A stretch of 64,000 nt of DNA from Mangrovicella endophytica (GTDB lineage: Bacteria > Pseudomonadota > Alphaproteobacteria > Rhizobiales > Rhizobiaceae), in assembly GCF_002893625.1 (NCBI RefSeq), contig NZ_PKMZ01000001.1:744001-808000 (forward strand), in the 5' to 3' direction. This document shows positions 1-9,007 of the stretch, piece after piece; positions within the stretch are counted from its first letter, which is position 1; each line of letters begins with the position of its first letter. Below the pieces are notes generated by a model that did no database searches, was not told the DNA's origin, and saw only the letters and a list, made by a program, of their open reading frames with translations. The translations under genes and the position numbers were made by a program.

Positions 1-5
1 GGACG

Positions 6-1853
6 GTGAGCGCACCTGCAAAGGATTTGGTCGAGACGCCGGTTCTCGCCGTCGAGGGCCTGTCGACGGCCTTCCGGCAGCAGGACGGTTCGCTCCGCAC
101 CGTCGTCGAAGACGTCTCGTTCACCATCGGTCCGCGGCGCACGCTGGCGGTCGTCGGCGAGTCCGGCTCCGGCAAGAGCGTGACGGCGCTCTCGATCATG
201 CGCCTCCTGCCGGGTCGCAAGAGTCGGATCGGCGGCAGCGTGCGGCTCAATGGCGAGGAACTGACCACGCTTCCCATGGATGCGATGCGCCGGATCCGCG
301 GCAACGACGTCGCGATGATCTTCCAGGAGCCGATGACGAGCCTCAATCCGCTTCTCACCATAGGCTACCAGATTGCGGAGGTTCTGATCCGGCATCGCGG
401 CATGTCCTTCGCAGCGGCTCGCGCCGAGACGGTGCGACTCCTGGAGAAGGTCCGCATCCCGGAGGCGCGCTCGCGCTTCGACGAGTATCCGCACCGCTTC
501 TCCGGCGGCATGCGCCAGCGGGTCATGATCGCCATGGCGCTCGCGTGCCGGCCGAAGCTGTTGATTGCCGACGAGCCGACCACCGCGCTGGACGTGACGA
601 TCCAGGCTCAGACGCTGGACCTCATCAAGTCTCTCCAGGACGAGGAGGGCATGTCGGTTCTGTTCATCACGCACGACATGGGGGTCGTCGCCGAGGTCGC
701 CGACGAGACGGTGGTGATGTACCAGGGCAAGACGGTTGAGATGGGAGCGACGGCGGACATCTTCGCCAATCCGCGCCATCCCTATACCCGCGCGCTCCTC
801 TCGGCAGTTCCAAAGCTGGGTTCGATGAAGGGAACGTCGGCCCCGTCGCGTTTCCCGCTGATCGATCCCGCCACCGGCCGTCAGCGCGAGAACCAGTCGC
901 CGGTCCCGGCCGACTCAGAGATGCGTCCGAGGGCGCAGCCGGTGCTGGAGGTGAAGAACCTCACGACGCGCTTTCCGATCCGCAAGGGCCTGTTCGGCGG
1001 TCTGCGTGGCCGCGTCCATGCGGTCGAGTCGGTCAGCTTTTCCGTTCAACCCGGCGAGACCCTCTCGCTGGTCGGTGAATCCGGCTGCGGAAAATCGACC
1101 ACGGGCCGTTCGATCCTGCGCCTCGTCGATCCGACCGCAGGATCCGTCACCGTCGACGGCAAGGACATCCGGGCGATGAAGCCGGCCGAATTGCGCCGGG
1201 CCCGGCGCGGCATGCAGATGATCTTCCAGGACCCGTTCGCCAGCCTCGACCCGCGCGCGACGGTTGGGTCAGCGATTGCCGAACCCATGCTGACGCATGG
1301 AGCGGCTTCCCGGAGCGGGGTCCGCCAGCGGGTCGTAGAGCTTTTGCACCGGGTGGGGCTCTCGGCGGAGACGGCTCAGCGATTTCCGCACGAGTTCTCT
1401 GGCGGGCAGCGCCAGCGCATCTGCATTGCCCGTGCATTGGCCCTGGAGCCCAAGATCATCATCGCGGATGAGGCGGTGTCGGCACTGGACGTGTCCATCA
1501 AGGCCCAGATCGTGAACTTGATGTTGGATCTCCAGCAGAGCCTCGGCATCGCCTATGTCTTCATCTCGCATGACATGGCGGTGGTGGAGCGGATCAGCCA
1601 CCGCGTCGCCGTCATGTATCTCGGCAGGATCGTGGAGATTGGGCCCCGCGCTGCCGTTTTCGAAAATCCGCAGCACCCCTACACGCGCAAGCTCCTGGCG
1701 GCCGTGCCCGCCGCCGATCCGTCTCGCCGTACGATGCGACGCGCATCCGGCACGGAGGCGGACATCCCGAGCGCTATCCGTCCGGTCGACTACCGCGTGC
1801 CGGAGCTCGCCTTTCGCGAGGTCGGTGAGGGGCACCTCGTTCTCCAGGGGTGA
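6..1853 (+). CDS. Dipeptide/oligopeptide-type ABC transporter ATPase, two fused NBDs (DppD-DppF/GsiA-like)
   Basis: Couples ATP hydrolysis to uptake of peptides, glutathione or related solutes at the cytoplasmic face of the inner membrane. The 615-residue protein holds two complete ATPase halves. Each has a Walker A (GESGSGKS near residue 52, GESGCGKS near 353), an [16 protein letters not shown] signature and a Walker B ([24 protein letters not shown]). Each half ends in the oligopeptide-type tail ([26 protein letters not shown]), typical of the OppD/OppF subfamily. The start is a GTG at position 6 overlapping a possible upstream TGA stop, so it probably ends an operon whose permease and binding-protein genes lie before the window. 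The true start could lie further upstream. The second Walker B has EAVSALD instead of EPTSALD, a common variant. The substrate cannot be told from this gene alone. Confidence 0.92.
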   Translation: MSAPAKDLVETPVLAVEGLSTAFRQQDGSLRTVVEDVSFTIGPRRTLAVVGESGSGKSVTALSIMRLLPGRKSRIGGSVRLNGEELTTLPMDAMRRIRGNDVAMIFQEPMTSLNPLLTIGYQIAEVLIRHRGMSFAAARAETVRLLEKVRIPEARSRFDEYPHRFSGGMRQRVMIAMALACRPKLLIADEPTTALDVTIQAQTLDLIKSLQDEEGMSVLFITHDMGVVAEVADETVVMYQGKTVEMGATADIFANPRHPYTRALLSAVPKLGSMKGTSAPSRFPLIDPATGRQRENQSPVPADSEMRPRAQPVLEVKNLTTRFPIRKGLFGGLRGRVHAVESVSFSVQPGETLSLVGESGCGKSTTGRSILRLVDPTAGSVTVDGKDIRAMKPAELRRARRGMQMIFQDPFASLDPRATVGSAIAEPMLTHGAASRSGVRQRVVELLHRVGLSAETAQRFPHEFSGGQRQRICIARALALEPKIIIADEAVSALDVSIKAQIVNLMLDLQQSLGIAYVFISHDMAVVERISHRVAVMYLGRIVEIGPRAAVFENPQHPYTRKLLAAVPAADPSRRTMRRASGTEADIPSAIRPVDYRVPELAFREVGEGHLVLQG

Positions 1854-2061
1854 GCGCCGCGAGCTTCAACCGTAAGAAGAGATTGCGTCGTGGCGTAGAT
1901 CAACGGGAGGACCACTGTCGAAAGACCATCATCTCGATCTCCGCGACGGCCACGGTGACAGTGCCGCTATCACGCACCAGCCTGCCACAGCTCGCGCAGG
2001 CGGCTCTACGCGCGTCCGGCATGTTCCCTCCGCGCGCTGATCATCCTGTGTCTTCATCTAC

Positions 2062-2150
2062 CATGCAGGTCCCCGTGCACTTGGCGCGGAGGGCGGTCAT
2101 CCGGGAACTGCGCGACAAAACCGTCATCGTCACCGGAGCAAGCAGCGGAG
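2062..2150 (+). pseudogene. 5' stub of a short-chain dehydrogenase gene
   Basis: In one frame this stretch encodes LRDKTVIVTGASSG, the standard N-terminal strand and glycine-rich NAD(P)-binding loop of a classical SDR. The frame then runs straight into unrelated residues and no further SDR sequence follows. It is best read as the remains of an SDR gene whose body was deleted. It is not part of the intact SDR at 2341, whose cofactor loop is different. Confidence 0.6.
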
Positions 2151-2210
2151 GGCAACGTCAAACATGGGGAATATGTTCGCAGACTAGCGCCTCTATTCGG
2201 CTGAGGAAGG

Positions 2211-2232
2211 GGCTAACACCTGCGGTGTAGCC
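2211..2232 (+). terminator. Stem-loop upstream of the SDR promoter region
   Basis: GGCT-A-ACACC / TGC / GGTGT-AGCC forms nine pairs with one bulged A and a three-base loop. No T-tract follows, so a classical intrinsic terminator is not proven. It may insulate the SDR from read-through. Confidence 0.3.
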
Positions 2233-2277
2233 ATTGTCTGAGGTGATCCGTCATTTCCGCTGACCCTGCCTTTGCAG

Positions 2278-2298
2278 AAAATATCAGATAATATATTC
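2278..2298 (+). promoter_or_regulatory. Candidate operator (site A) shared with the 11.4-kb intergenic region
   Basis: The 21-base AT-rich sequence begins AAAATATC and ends ATATTC. It is identical at 17 of 21 positions to the sequence at 11383-11403 upstream of the divergent catabolic operon. It lies about 43 bases before the SDR start codon, in otherwise GC-rich DNA. The nearby GntR/FCD regulator is the obvious candidate to bind it, but this is inference. Confidence 0.5.
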
Positions 2299-2340
2299 CA
2301 CACACTGAGGCGAACGACACGATGGCGTAGGCGCAGAAGC

Positions 2341-3153
2341 ATGGCTCGACTGGACGGCAAGGTGGTGATCGTAGTAGGGGCCGGCGCGAGCGGCGCGGGC
2401 ATGAGCAATGGCCGGGCGGCCGCGCTCGCTTATGCGCGCGAAGGGGCCAAGGTCCTTGCCATCGATGCCGACGCAGCATCGTTGGAGGTTACACGGACGC
2501 AAGTGGCGGCAGAAGGCGGCGACTGCGCCGCCTTCACTGCCGATGTTACCTCGTCAGCCAGCGTGAGGGCGGCCGTGGAGTTCGCACAGGACTCCTTCGG
2601 CGGTGCGATCGACGTCTTGCACAATAACGTCGGCGTCATCCGCAGCGGCGGTCCCGTCGAGCTCGACGAGGCGGATTGGGACTGGGCGGTGTCCACTAAT
2701 CTGAAGTCGATGTTCCTGACCTGCAAATACGTGATCCCCGTCATGGAATCTCAGCGCCGGGGCGTCATCACCAACATCGGCTCGATCGCGGGCCTTCGCT
2801 ACACCGGCGCTCCGATGCTGGCATATTCCACCACGAAAGGCGCAATTCCAGCCTTCACCCGGAGCGTGGCGCTGCAATACGCCGCCACCGGCATCCGGGC
2901 CAACTGCCTCCACCCTGGCGCCATCGACACGCCGATGCAGGAAGGCGCTGCACGCAGCACGTATGGCAAGGCGTTTGGCGAAAGCGATCTGGCGTTGCTG
3001 AGGGCGCGCCGGGAAGCGGCAATCCCGATGGGCCGGCTCGGCACCCCGTTCGAGGTTGCGTCGGTCGCGGTTTTTCTGGCCTCGGACGAAGCCAGCTACA
3101 TCACCGGCGCCGAAATCATGGTGGATGGCGGCTACGTGCAGCTCGCCGGCTGA
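2341..3153 (+). CDS. SDR-family NAD(P)-dependent oxidoreductase
   Basis: Classical short-chain dehydrogenase of 270 residues, expected to oxidise an alcohol or sugar-type hydroxyl with NAD(P). The start at 2341 (MARLDGKVVIVVGAG) was chosen because the SDR fold begins exactly there. A longer in-frame TTG start at 2272 would add an arginine-rich tail and run through the operator-like motif. The cofactor loop reads VGAGASGAGMSNG, longer than the usual TGxxxGxG. NNVG stands in the NNAG position. The catalytic Ser, Tyr and Lys appear in GSIAGLRYTGA and AYSTTKG, and the C-terminus has the usual GAEIMVDGGY. It sits alone upstream of the GntR regulator, convergent with it, and shares a candidate operator with the 11.5-18 kb operon, so it probably supplies one oxidation step of the same pathway. 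Confidence 0.85.
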   Translation: MARLDGKVVIVVGAGASGAGMSNGRAAALAYAREGAKVLAIDADAASLEVTRTQVAAEGGDCAAFTADVTSSASVRAAVEFAQDSFGGAIDVLHNNVGVIRSGGPVELDEADWDWAVSTNLKSMFLTCKYVIPVMESQRRGVITNIGSIAGLRYTGAPMLAYSTTKGAIPAFTRSVALQYAATGIRANCLHPGAIDTPMQEGAARSTYGKAFGESDLALLRARREAAIPMGRLGTPFEVASVAVFLASDEASYITGAEIMVDGGYVQLAG

Positions 3154-3237
3154 ACCGGAGCCAAGTACCGGACGACCCGCCGTCTGATCGGGTCATGTCG
3201 CATGGGATGAGCGCGCGTTTGCACGGCGCGGCGGCAC

Positions 3238-3900
3238 CTACAGGCTGGCGACCTTGAACTTTTCGACCACTGCGATCAGTGCGTCCTCGCCGCGCAGGCG
3301 CTGGGCGAAATGGGCATCCGCAACGGTCTGGCTGTTGCGCGTCAGGATCGCGATGATCAGCTCGGCGTGGTTGGCGGTCGAGCGCTGCCGGTACTCGTCC
3401 GTCTGCAGCCGGAGCGCCACCATATGCGCCCGCAGCACGAAATCGCGCATCTGGCAGCCGACCTCGTAGAGCTTGCGGTTGCCGGACAAGCGCAGCAGCT
3501 CGCGGTGGAAGGTCTCGTCGGCCTTGCCCCAGCCGTTGACATCCTGCCGGGCGAGCGCCTCCTCCATCTCGCGTGTCGCCCGGAACAGCGGCTCGACCTC
3601 TTCGCTGGATGGCCGCTTGCGGGCGAGGAGCGATACGGCCACGACCTCGAGGCCCGAGATCACCTGGTAGATCTCACGCATGTCGGCACTCGACAGCGGC
3701 AGGACGCGAATGCCCTTGCCGCGGGCGATCTCGATGAAGCCTTCGGACTGCAGACGCAGCAGTGCCTCGCGCACTGGCGTCCGGGACGTCTCCAGCTTCC
3801 GAGCAGTCTCGTTCTCGTCGATCAGCCCGCCCGGCGGGATCTCGCCTTCCTGGATCCAGTGTTTGATCGTGCGATAGGCTGTATCGTAGGCACGCGCCAC
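3238..3900 (-). CDS. GntR-family transcriptional regulator (FadR-type, FCD domain)
   Basis: DNA-binding regulator of 220 residues. Residues 1-70 form the GntR winged helix (IPPGGLIDENETARKLETS, RTPVREALLRLQSEGFI), and residues 75-210 an all-helical FCD ligand domain with the usual acidic/His positions (DETFHREL, ANHAELI, AHFAQRL) that bind a metal and a carboxylate effector. The start is GTG at 3900, preceded at good spacing by AGGGGA on the minus strand. It ends the leftward transport block (amidohydrolase, TRAP, TTT) and faces the SDR gene. FCD regulators in such clusters normally repress catabolic genes and are released by the substrate or an intermediate. The AT-rich motif at 2278 and 11383 is its most likely target. 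Confidence 0.88.
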   Translation of the reverse strand: MARAYDTAYRTIKHWIQEGEIPPGGLIDENETARKLETSRTPVREALLRLQSEGFIEIARGKGIRVLPLSSADMREIYQVISGLEVVAVSLLARKRPSSEEVEPLFRATREMEEALARQDVNGWGKADETFHRELLRLSGNRKLYEVGCQMRDFVLRAHMVALRLQTDEYRQRSTANHAELIIAILTRNSQTVADAHFAQRLRGEDALIAVVEKFKVASL

Positions 3901-3994
3901 GCGCTCATTCCCCTGCTGCCGAGTGCCGGACGTATAGCAGATTGCAGGCGGTGCCGAGACATGCTCGCGGCAGGTGTCGATCGCTCATGCTGCT

Positions 3995-5503
3995 TTATTC
4001 TTCCTTCTCGACGAAGGCAGCGTCCCGTTTTCGCAGAACCGCCGGCATCGTGAAGATTGCCAGGATGATGACGGCGAGCGCCAGAAGCACGGCCGACAGC
4101 GGTTCGGTGACGAAGACGGTGAAGTCGCCATCGGCGATCAGCATGGCCCGGCGGAAATATTCCTCCATCCAGGGACCGAGCACAAAGCCGAGCAGCAGCG
4201 GCGCCGGCTCGCAGCCGAGCACGGCCAGGAGGTAGCCGGCGAGGCCGAAAGCGGCCAGAAGCAGGATGCCGAAGGTACTGTTGTTGACGCTGTAGACGCC
4301 GATGCAGGCGACCACCACGATGGCGGGGAAGAGCAGCCGGTACGGCGCGCTGAGCAGCTTGATCCAGATCCGGATCAACGGAAGGTTCAGCACCAGGAGG
4401 ACCAGGTTGCCGAACCACATGGAGACGATCAGGCCCCAGAAGAGCCGTGGGTTGGTCGTCGCGACCTCAGGGCCCGGCGTGATGTTGTGCATCATCATCG
4501 CGCCGATCATCAGTGCCATCACCGCATTGCCCGGGATGCCGAGCGTCAGCATCGGGATGAAGGAGGTCTGCGAGGCGGCGTTGTTGGCAGCCTCCGGCGC
4601 GGCGACGCCTTCGATTGCCCCCTTGCCGAAGGCGCCGGGCGTCCGGGAGATCTTCTTCTCCACGGCATAGGCGGTGAAGGACGAGAGCGTTGCCCCGCCG
4701 CCCGGCAGCAGGCCGAGGAATGAGCCGAGCGCGGTGCCGCGCAAGATCGCCGGCGCCATTCGCCCCAGCTGCTGCCGATCGGGGAAGAGGCCGTGCAGCT
4801 TGCTGGTCAGAACGTTCCTGTCGGTCGATGCGCCGGCATTGGTGATGACCTCGGTGATGCCGAAGAGGCCCATCGACACGGCGACGAAGTCGATGCCGTC
4901 GAAGAGCTCCGACAGACCGAACGTGTAGCGCTGGCCGCCTGATGTGACGTCCGTCCCGACGAGCCCGAGCAGCAGCCCGAGGAGGATCATGCCAAGCGCC
5001 TTGATCATCGAGCCGTGGGCGAGCGCGATCGCGCCGATCAGGCCGAGGACCATCAGCGAAAAGTATTCGGCCGGTCCGAACTGGAAGGCGACGGTCGCCA
5101 GCACCGGGGCGAAGCCGGCGATGAGGAAGGTGGAGACGGTGCCGGCGAAGAAGGAGCCGATCGCGGCGGTGGCGAGTGCTGTGCCGGCCTGGCCTTGCTT
5201 GGCCATCTGATGGCCGTCGAGGCAAGTGACGACGGACGCGGATTCGCCCGGGATGTTCACGAGGATCGACGTCGTCGAGCCGCCATACTGCGAGCCGTAG
5301 AAGATGCCGGCCAGCATGATCAGGGCGAGTTCCGGCTGCAGCCCATAGGTCAGCGGCAGCAGCATGGCGATGGTGGCGACCGGGCCGAGCCCCGGAAGCA
5401 CGCCGATCGCGGTCCCCAGTAGCGTTCCGATCAGCGCGTAGAACATGCCCTCCAGGCTGATCGCCGTCTGGAAGCCGAGCGATAGATTGGCAAAGATGTC
5501 CAT
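3995..5503 (-). CDS. tctA: Tripartite tricarboxylate transporter large permease TctA
   Basis: Large membrane subunit of a secondary, binding-protein-dependent carboxylate importer (TTT family), 502 residues with about 11-12 hydrophobic spans. The family signature GVLPGLGPVATIAMLLP lies near residue 38, and STTSILVNIPGES and a second glycine-rich repeat (LGLLPGGGATLSSF) follow. The start at 5503 (MDIFANLSLGFQ) has GGGAG upstream and lies 15 bases after the tctB stop. The frame stays open upstream but only as a shadow of tctB. Gene order tctC-tctB-tctA is standard. The substrate is unknown. The C-terminus ends KRDAAFVEKEE. Confidence 0.93.
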   Translation of the reverse strand: MDIFANLSLGFQTAISLEGMFYALIGTLLGTAIGVLPGLGPVATIAMLLPLTYGLQPELALIMLAGIFYGSQYGGSTTSILVNIPGESASVVTCLDGHQMAKQGQAGTALATAAIGSFFAGTVSTFLIAGFAPVLATVAFQFGPAEYFSLMVLGLIGAIALAHGSMIKALGMILLGLLLGLVGTDVTSGGQRYTFGLSELFDGIDFVAVSMGLFGITEVITNAGASTDRNVLTSKLHGLFPDRQQLGRMAPAILRGTALGSFLGLLPGGGATLSSFTAYAVEKKISRTPGAFGKGAIEGVAAPEAANNAASQTSFIPMLTLGIPGNAVMALMIGAMMMHNITPGPEVATTNPRLFWGLIVSMWFGNLVLLVLNLPLIRIWIKLLSAPYRLLFPAIVVVACIGVYSVNNSTFGILLLAAFGLAGYLLAVLGCEPAPLLLGFVLGPWMEEYFRRAMLIADGDFTVFVTEPLSAVLLALAVIILAIFTMPAVLRKRDAAFVEKEE

Positions 5504-5517
5504 CTCGTTCGCTCCCG

Positions 5518-5973
5518 TTAGCTCAGGAGGGCCGGGAACGCCTGGATCGGCAGTCCCAGAGCCACCACGAACAGGAGGTAGGCGATGATCGCCAGTCCGG
5601 CTCCGGCGGCGACAATCTGCGTCAGCGGCGTCTCGGGATCGGCCTTCGCGGCGATGACGAAGGTGATGAAGGTCGACAGCGGCAGGCCGAGGATCGGAAG
5701 CAGGACATAGAAGGCCAGCAGCGAGGCGAGGATCAGAAGTACGGCGCGCAGTCTCAGATTGACGCTCTCGGCTCCGATATCCGAGCGAAGCGCTTGAGCG
5801 ATCACGAAGACGCCGAGAACCGCCAGGAGAATGCCGATGCAAAGCGGGAAATAGCCCGTTCCCATCTCGGAGGCGCTGCCGATGTCGTAGCCCGAGGCGG
5901 TGACGGCGAAGGCCGCTCCGGCGGCGACGAAGACGCCGCCGCTGACGAGATCCCGGTTCAGTCTGATATTCAC
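5518..5973 (-). CDS. tctB: Tripartite tricarboxylate transporter small permease TctB
   Basis: Small membrane subunit of the TTT importer, 151 residues with four hydrophobic segments and the conserved early motif GTGYFPLCIGILLAVLG. The start was set at GTG 5973 (VNIRLNRDLVSGG), which has GAGGA nine bases upstream. The longer ATG frame at 6039 would add an arginine-rich non-conserved tail. It lies between tctC and tctA and partners them in the membrane. Confidence 0.87.
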   Translation of the reverse strand: MNIRLNRDLVSGGVFVAAGAAFAVTASGYDIGSASEMGTGYFPLCIGILLAVLGVFVIAQALRSDIGAESVNLRLRAVLLILASLLAFYVLLPILGLPLSTFITFVIAAKADPETPLTQIVAAGAGLAIIAYLLFVVALGLPIQAFPALLS

Positions 5974-6048
5974 CTCTGGCGTCCTCGGCTGGAAAGGCAG
6001 GAGGGCCGGCCGACGCGAACGCCGGCCGGCCTGGCGCATCTCGGCGCC

Positions 6049-7035
6049 TTACCTCGCCTTGATCCCGGCCTTGGCGATCAGCGCGCCGAAGCGGTCATAT
6101 TCCTTCTGGTTGAAGGCGGTGAAGGCGTCGACGTCCATGGTCTCGATGGTGCCGCCGAACTCGGCGAGCCGCTTCTTCACCGGCGCGTGGGCCAGCACCT
6201 TGTTGAGGCTGCCATTGATCTGGTCGACGACTTCGCGCGGCGTGCCGCCGGTCGTATAGAGCGCGTACATCACCTGGATCGCTACGTCCGGATAGCCGGC
6301 CTCCGCGATCGTCGGCACGTCCGGCATCTCCGGCAGACGCTGCGGGCTGGTGACCGCGAGCGGCTTCAGATTGCCGGCCTTGATCTGCTCGAGCGCGGCC
6401 GGAACCGTGTCGAAGGTCATCTGGATCTTGCCGGCGATGATGTCGATCTGGGTCTGGCTGGCGCCCTTGTAGGGGATGTGCACCGACTTCACGCCCGCCG
6501 AGAGGTTGAACTGCTCGGCCAGGATGACATGCGTCGAGCCGAAGCCGGACGAGCCGTATTTCACCTTGCCCGGATTGGCCTTCATGTAGTCGACCAGTTC
6601 GGCGACGCTGTTGATGCCCATGTCCTTGTTGATGACGAGGACATTGGGCACGAGCGCGATCAGGCCGACCGGCTGCAGGTCCTTGAGCGTATCGTAGCCG
6701 AGCTTGATCAGGTGCGGCGCGATCGACACCGACGTGCTGGCGGCAACAAGCAGCGCATAGCCGTCCTTCTCGGCCTTCGCCGTGACGTCGGCCGCGATCG
6801 TGTTCGAGGCGCCCGGCCGGTTCTCGATGACGAAGGGCTGGCCGGTTTGCTCGGTGAAAGCCTGGCCGAGAAGCCGGGCGAGCGTGTCACTGCCGCCGCC
6901 CGGATTGGCGCCGACCAGAATGCGGACGGATTTGCTCGGCCACTCCTGCGCCTGAGCCGGCAAGGCGCCGGTCGCGACGGAGGCGGCTGCGATACAAGCG
7001 ACCGCGGCGAACTGCACGAGTCTGCGCGTGAACAT
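6049..7035 (-). CDS. tctC: Tripartite tricarboxylate transporter substrate-binding protein TctC (Bug family)
   Basis: Periplasmic solute receptor of 328 residues. The signal peptide ends at GALPAQAQ (cleavage near residue 30). The mature part has the Bug-family landmarks VRILVGANPGGGSDTLARLL, VIENRPGASN, KYGSSGFGSTHVILAE and PYKGASQTQIDIIAGKI. The start at 7035 is preceded by GGGAG. The long in-frame extension upstream overlaps dctM in another frame and is not real. Bug proteins bind carboxylates without a positive charge, through water and main-chain contacts, so the ligand cannot be read from sequence. It is first of the tctCBA set and directly follows the TRAP genes. Confidence 0.93.
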   Translation of the reverse strand: MFTRRLVQFAAVACIAAASVATGALPAQAQEWPSKSVRILVGANPGGGSDTLARLLGQAFTEQTGQPFVIENRPGASNTIAADVTAKAEKDGYALLVAASTSVSIAPHLIKLGYDTLKDLQPVGLIALVPNVLVINKDMGINSVAELVDYMKANPGKVKYGSSGFGSTHVILAEQFNLSAGVKSVHIPYKGASQTQIDIIAGKIQMTFDTVPAALEQIKAGNLKPLAVTSPQRLPEMPDVPTIAEAGYPDVAIQVMYALYTTGGTPREVVDQINGSLNKVLAHAPVKKRLAEFGGTIETMDVDAFTAFNQKEYDRFGALIAKAGIKAR

Positions 7036-7175
7036 GGGTCCTGCTCCCTTGGCACTGTTGTCGTTGAAGATGTCCCATGCCGGCATGGGCTGGCTGTGGC
7101 ACTCCGATCGGGGGAGCCGACCGGAGGCTGAGGCAAGACCCGGATGAAGCCGGGCGTGATGCGTGGGGGAGGGCG

Positions 7176-8441
7176 CTACATGCCGTGCATGGTGAACTGC
7201 GGGACGTAGCTCATCAGCAGAAGCACGATGATGCCGACGGCATAGAAGGGCAGCAACTCCTTCACCGTCTGGCCGATCGAGGCCTTTGACAGCATGCTGC
7301 CGATGAACAGCGTGGTGCCGACGGGCGGCGTGTAGAGGCCGATCGCCAGGTTCACCACCATCATGATGCCGAGCTGGACGAGATCGATGCCGTAGGCGTT
7401 GGCCATCGGCACGAAGAGGGGCGCCAAGAGCAGCACGGCGGCCGGAAGGTCGATGAACATCCCGGCGACGAACATCATCACGTTCATCAAGAGGATGACC
7501 GACCACTTCGCCTCGAAGTTGCTCTGGGCCCAGTTGAGGAAGCGCTCCGGGATCTGCTCGATCGTCAGGATGAAGCCGACCGATGTGGACGCCATGATCA
7601 AGAGCAGCACAACGCCCGTGGCGACACCTGCGGTGTAGACGCTCTCCTTCAGCCGCTCCCAAGTCAGGTCGCGATAGAACAGGCCGGAAACGAGCATGGC
7701 ATACACGACCGCCGCGGTACTGATCTCGGTTGGCGTCAGCACGCCGAAGCGCAGCGACAGGAGCACCAGGACGGGCATCAGCAAGGCGGGTGCTGCATAG
7801 ACGGCGCGGCTGGCCATCTGGCTCCACTGCACCGGCGTGCGGTCGTAGGGAAAGCCGCGCAGACGGGCGCTGATGTTGCAGACAGCCATGAAGCCGACTG
7901 CCAGCATGACGCCGGGCAGAAGACCTGCGAAGAACAGCGCGCCGATCGAAGCGCCCGACACCAGCGAGTAGAGGATGAGAGGGATAGAGGGGGGGATCAG
8001 GATGTCAATCGTTGAGGCAGCCGCGATTGTCGCGCCGCAGAACGCCCTGGGATAACCCATGCGCACCTGCCAGGGGATGAGCATACCGCCCAGTGCGGTG
8101 GCGTCCGCAACCGCCGAGCCGGAAACGCCGCCGAACAGGGTGGACCCCAGCACCGAGACCTGCGCATGGCCGCCGCGGAACCGCCCGACGAGATCGGTGG
8201 CGAAGTCGATCAGGTGACGTCCCAGCTTGCCGCTCATCATCAGGGTCGCGGCCATGACGAAGAAGGGGATCGCTACCAGCGGGAAGCTCTGCGTGGGCAG
8301 GAACAGCTGCTGGATGATCGCGAAAGGCGACATGAAGTCCGACGTCAGCACGCCCACCGTAGCGCCGATGATCAGGGCGTGCGCCACAGGGAAGGAGAGT
8401 GCGAGGAGAAGCGCGAAGATGAGACCGGCGATAATGCTCAT
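7176..8441 (-). CDS. dctM: TRAP transporter large permease DctM
   Basis: Large (12-span) subunit of a tripartite ATP-independent periplasmic transporter, 421 residues, using an ion gradient to import an organic acid delivered by DctP. Family marks include FPLVAIPFFVMAATLMMSGK, GSTLFGGVSGSAVADATALG, STIDILIPPSIPLILYSLV and a C-terminal LYTPPVGTTLFIGS. It overlaps dctQ by four bases, indicating translational coupling. It is followed after 140 bases by tctC on the same strand. Confidence 0.95.
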   Translation of the reverse strand: MSIIAGLIFALLLALSFPVAHALIIGATVGVLTSDFMSPFAIIQQLFLPTQSFPLVAIPFFVMAATLMMSGKLGRHLIDFATDLVGRFRGGHAQVSVLGSTLFGGVSGSAVADATALGGMLIPWQVRMGYPRAFCGATIAAASTIDILIPPSIPLILYSLVSGASIGALFFAGLLPGVMLAVGFMAVCNISARLRGFPYDRTPVQWSQMASRAVYAAPALLMPVLVLLSLRFGVLTPTEISTAAVVYAMLVSGLFYRDLTWERLKESVYTAGVATGVVLLLIMASTSVGFILTIEQIPERFLNWAQSNFEAKWSVILLMNVMMFVAGMFIDLPAAVLLLAPLFVPMANAYGIDLVQLGIMMVVNLAIGLYTPPVGTTLFIGSMLSKASIGQTVKELLPFYAVGIIVLLLMSYVPQFTMHGM

Positions 8442-8977
8442 GTAACGGCCGCTCCCGGGTCGGCGAGATCAACTACGACACGCTCGTGTCCGACGATGAG
8501 ACGCACGATTGCCGTGAGGCTGCAGACCGCGACGAGGGCAAGGCCTGCCGTCAGCGCGCCATAGCCGACGCTCATCGGGATTTGCAGCACCGGACTGGTC
8601 TGGTCATTGGCGATAACCGCGTTCTGATAAGCGTACCAGGCGAGCAGCAGGTAGGTTGCGGCCGTGACGACATGGATGATGATGGATAGGACGCGACGAC
8701 CTGCCGGGGGCAGCAGGCTCAGGAGCATCTGCGTGGCGACATGGACGCCCATGCGCGCCGCCTGGACGATGCCGGCGACCACGAAAAAGGCGAAAAGCAC
8801 CTCCGTCAGGTCGGGCGCGGCGTTCAGGCCGCTCTCCAAGAGGTAGCGCATGGCGGCGACGAGGGTGAGCAGGGCCAGCATCGCCAGCCCCGTCACCAGC
8901 ATCACCGCGTTGCATAGCCACTCTATCCCGCGCTCGACGGTGCGAGCGAGGACGAGCGGCATCGGCGCAGAGGCCAT
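8438..8977 (-). CDS. dctQ: TRAP transporter small permease DctQ
   Basis: Small four-span subunit of the TRAP transporter, 179 residues. Hydrophobic helices lie near 18-42, 54-75, 94-115 and 135-160, with the conserved early LLTLVAAMRYLLESGLNAAP and GVHVATQMLLSLLPPAGRR. It sits between dctP and dctM and overlaps dctM by four bases. Confidence 0.9.
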   Translation of the reverse strand: MASAPMPLVLARTVERGIEWLCNAVMLVTGLAMLALLTLVAAMRYLLESGLNAAPDLTEVLFAFFVVAGIVQAARMGVHVATQMLLSLLPPAGRRVLSIIIHVVTAATYLLLAWYAYQNAVIANDQTSPVLQIPMSVGYGALTAGLALVAVCSLTAIVRLIVGHERVVVDLADPGAAVT

Positions 8978-9007
8978 GGGGAGTCTCCCGATGATGAGGC
9001 TGCGCGA

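Larger units (their letters stand above)
1854..2340. other. 487-base gap between the ABC ATPase and the SDR gene, no intact gene
   Basis: This stretch carries the 5' stub of a lost SDR gene (2062-2150), a stem-loop (2211-2232) and an AT-rich operator-like motif (2278-2298), each listed separately. The first 200 bases show nothing recognisable. The region looks like a deletion scar beside the catabolic island. Confidence 0.6.

Noticed and set aside
5794..7131. Rightward open frame opposite tctB and tctC
   Set aside because: Antisense shadow; both tct genes have signal peptide, spans and ribosome sites on the other strand.
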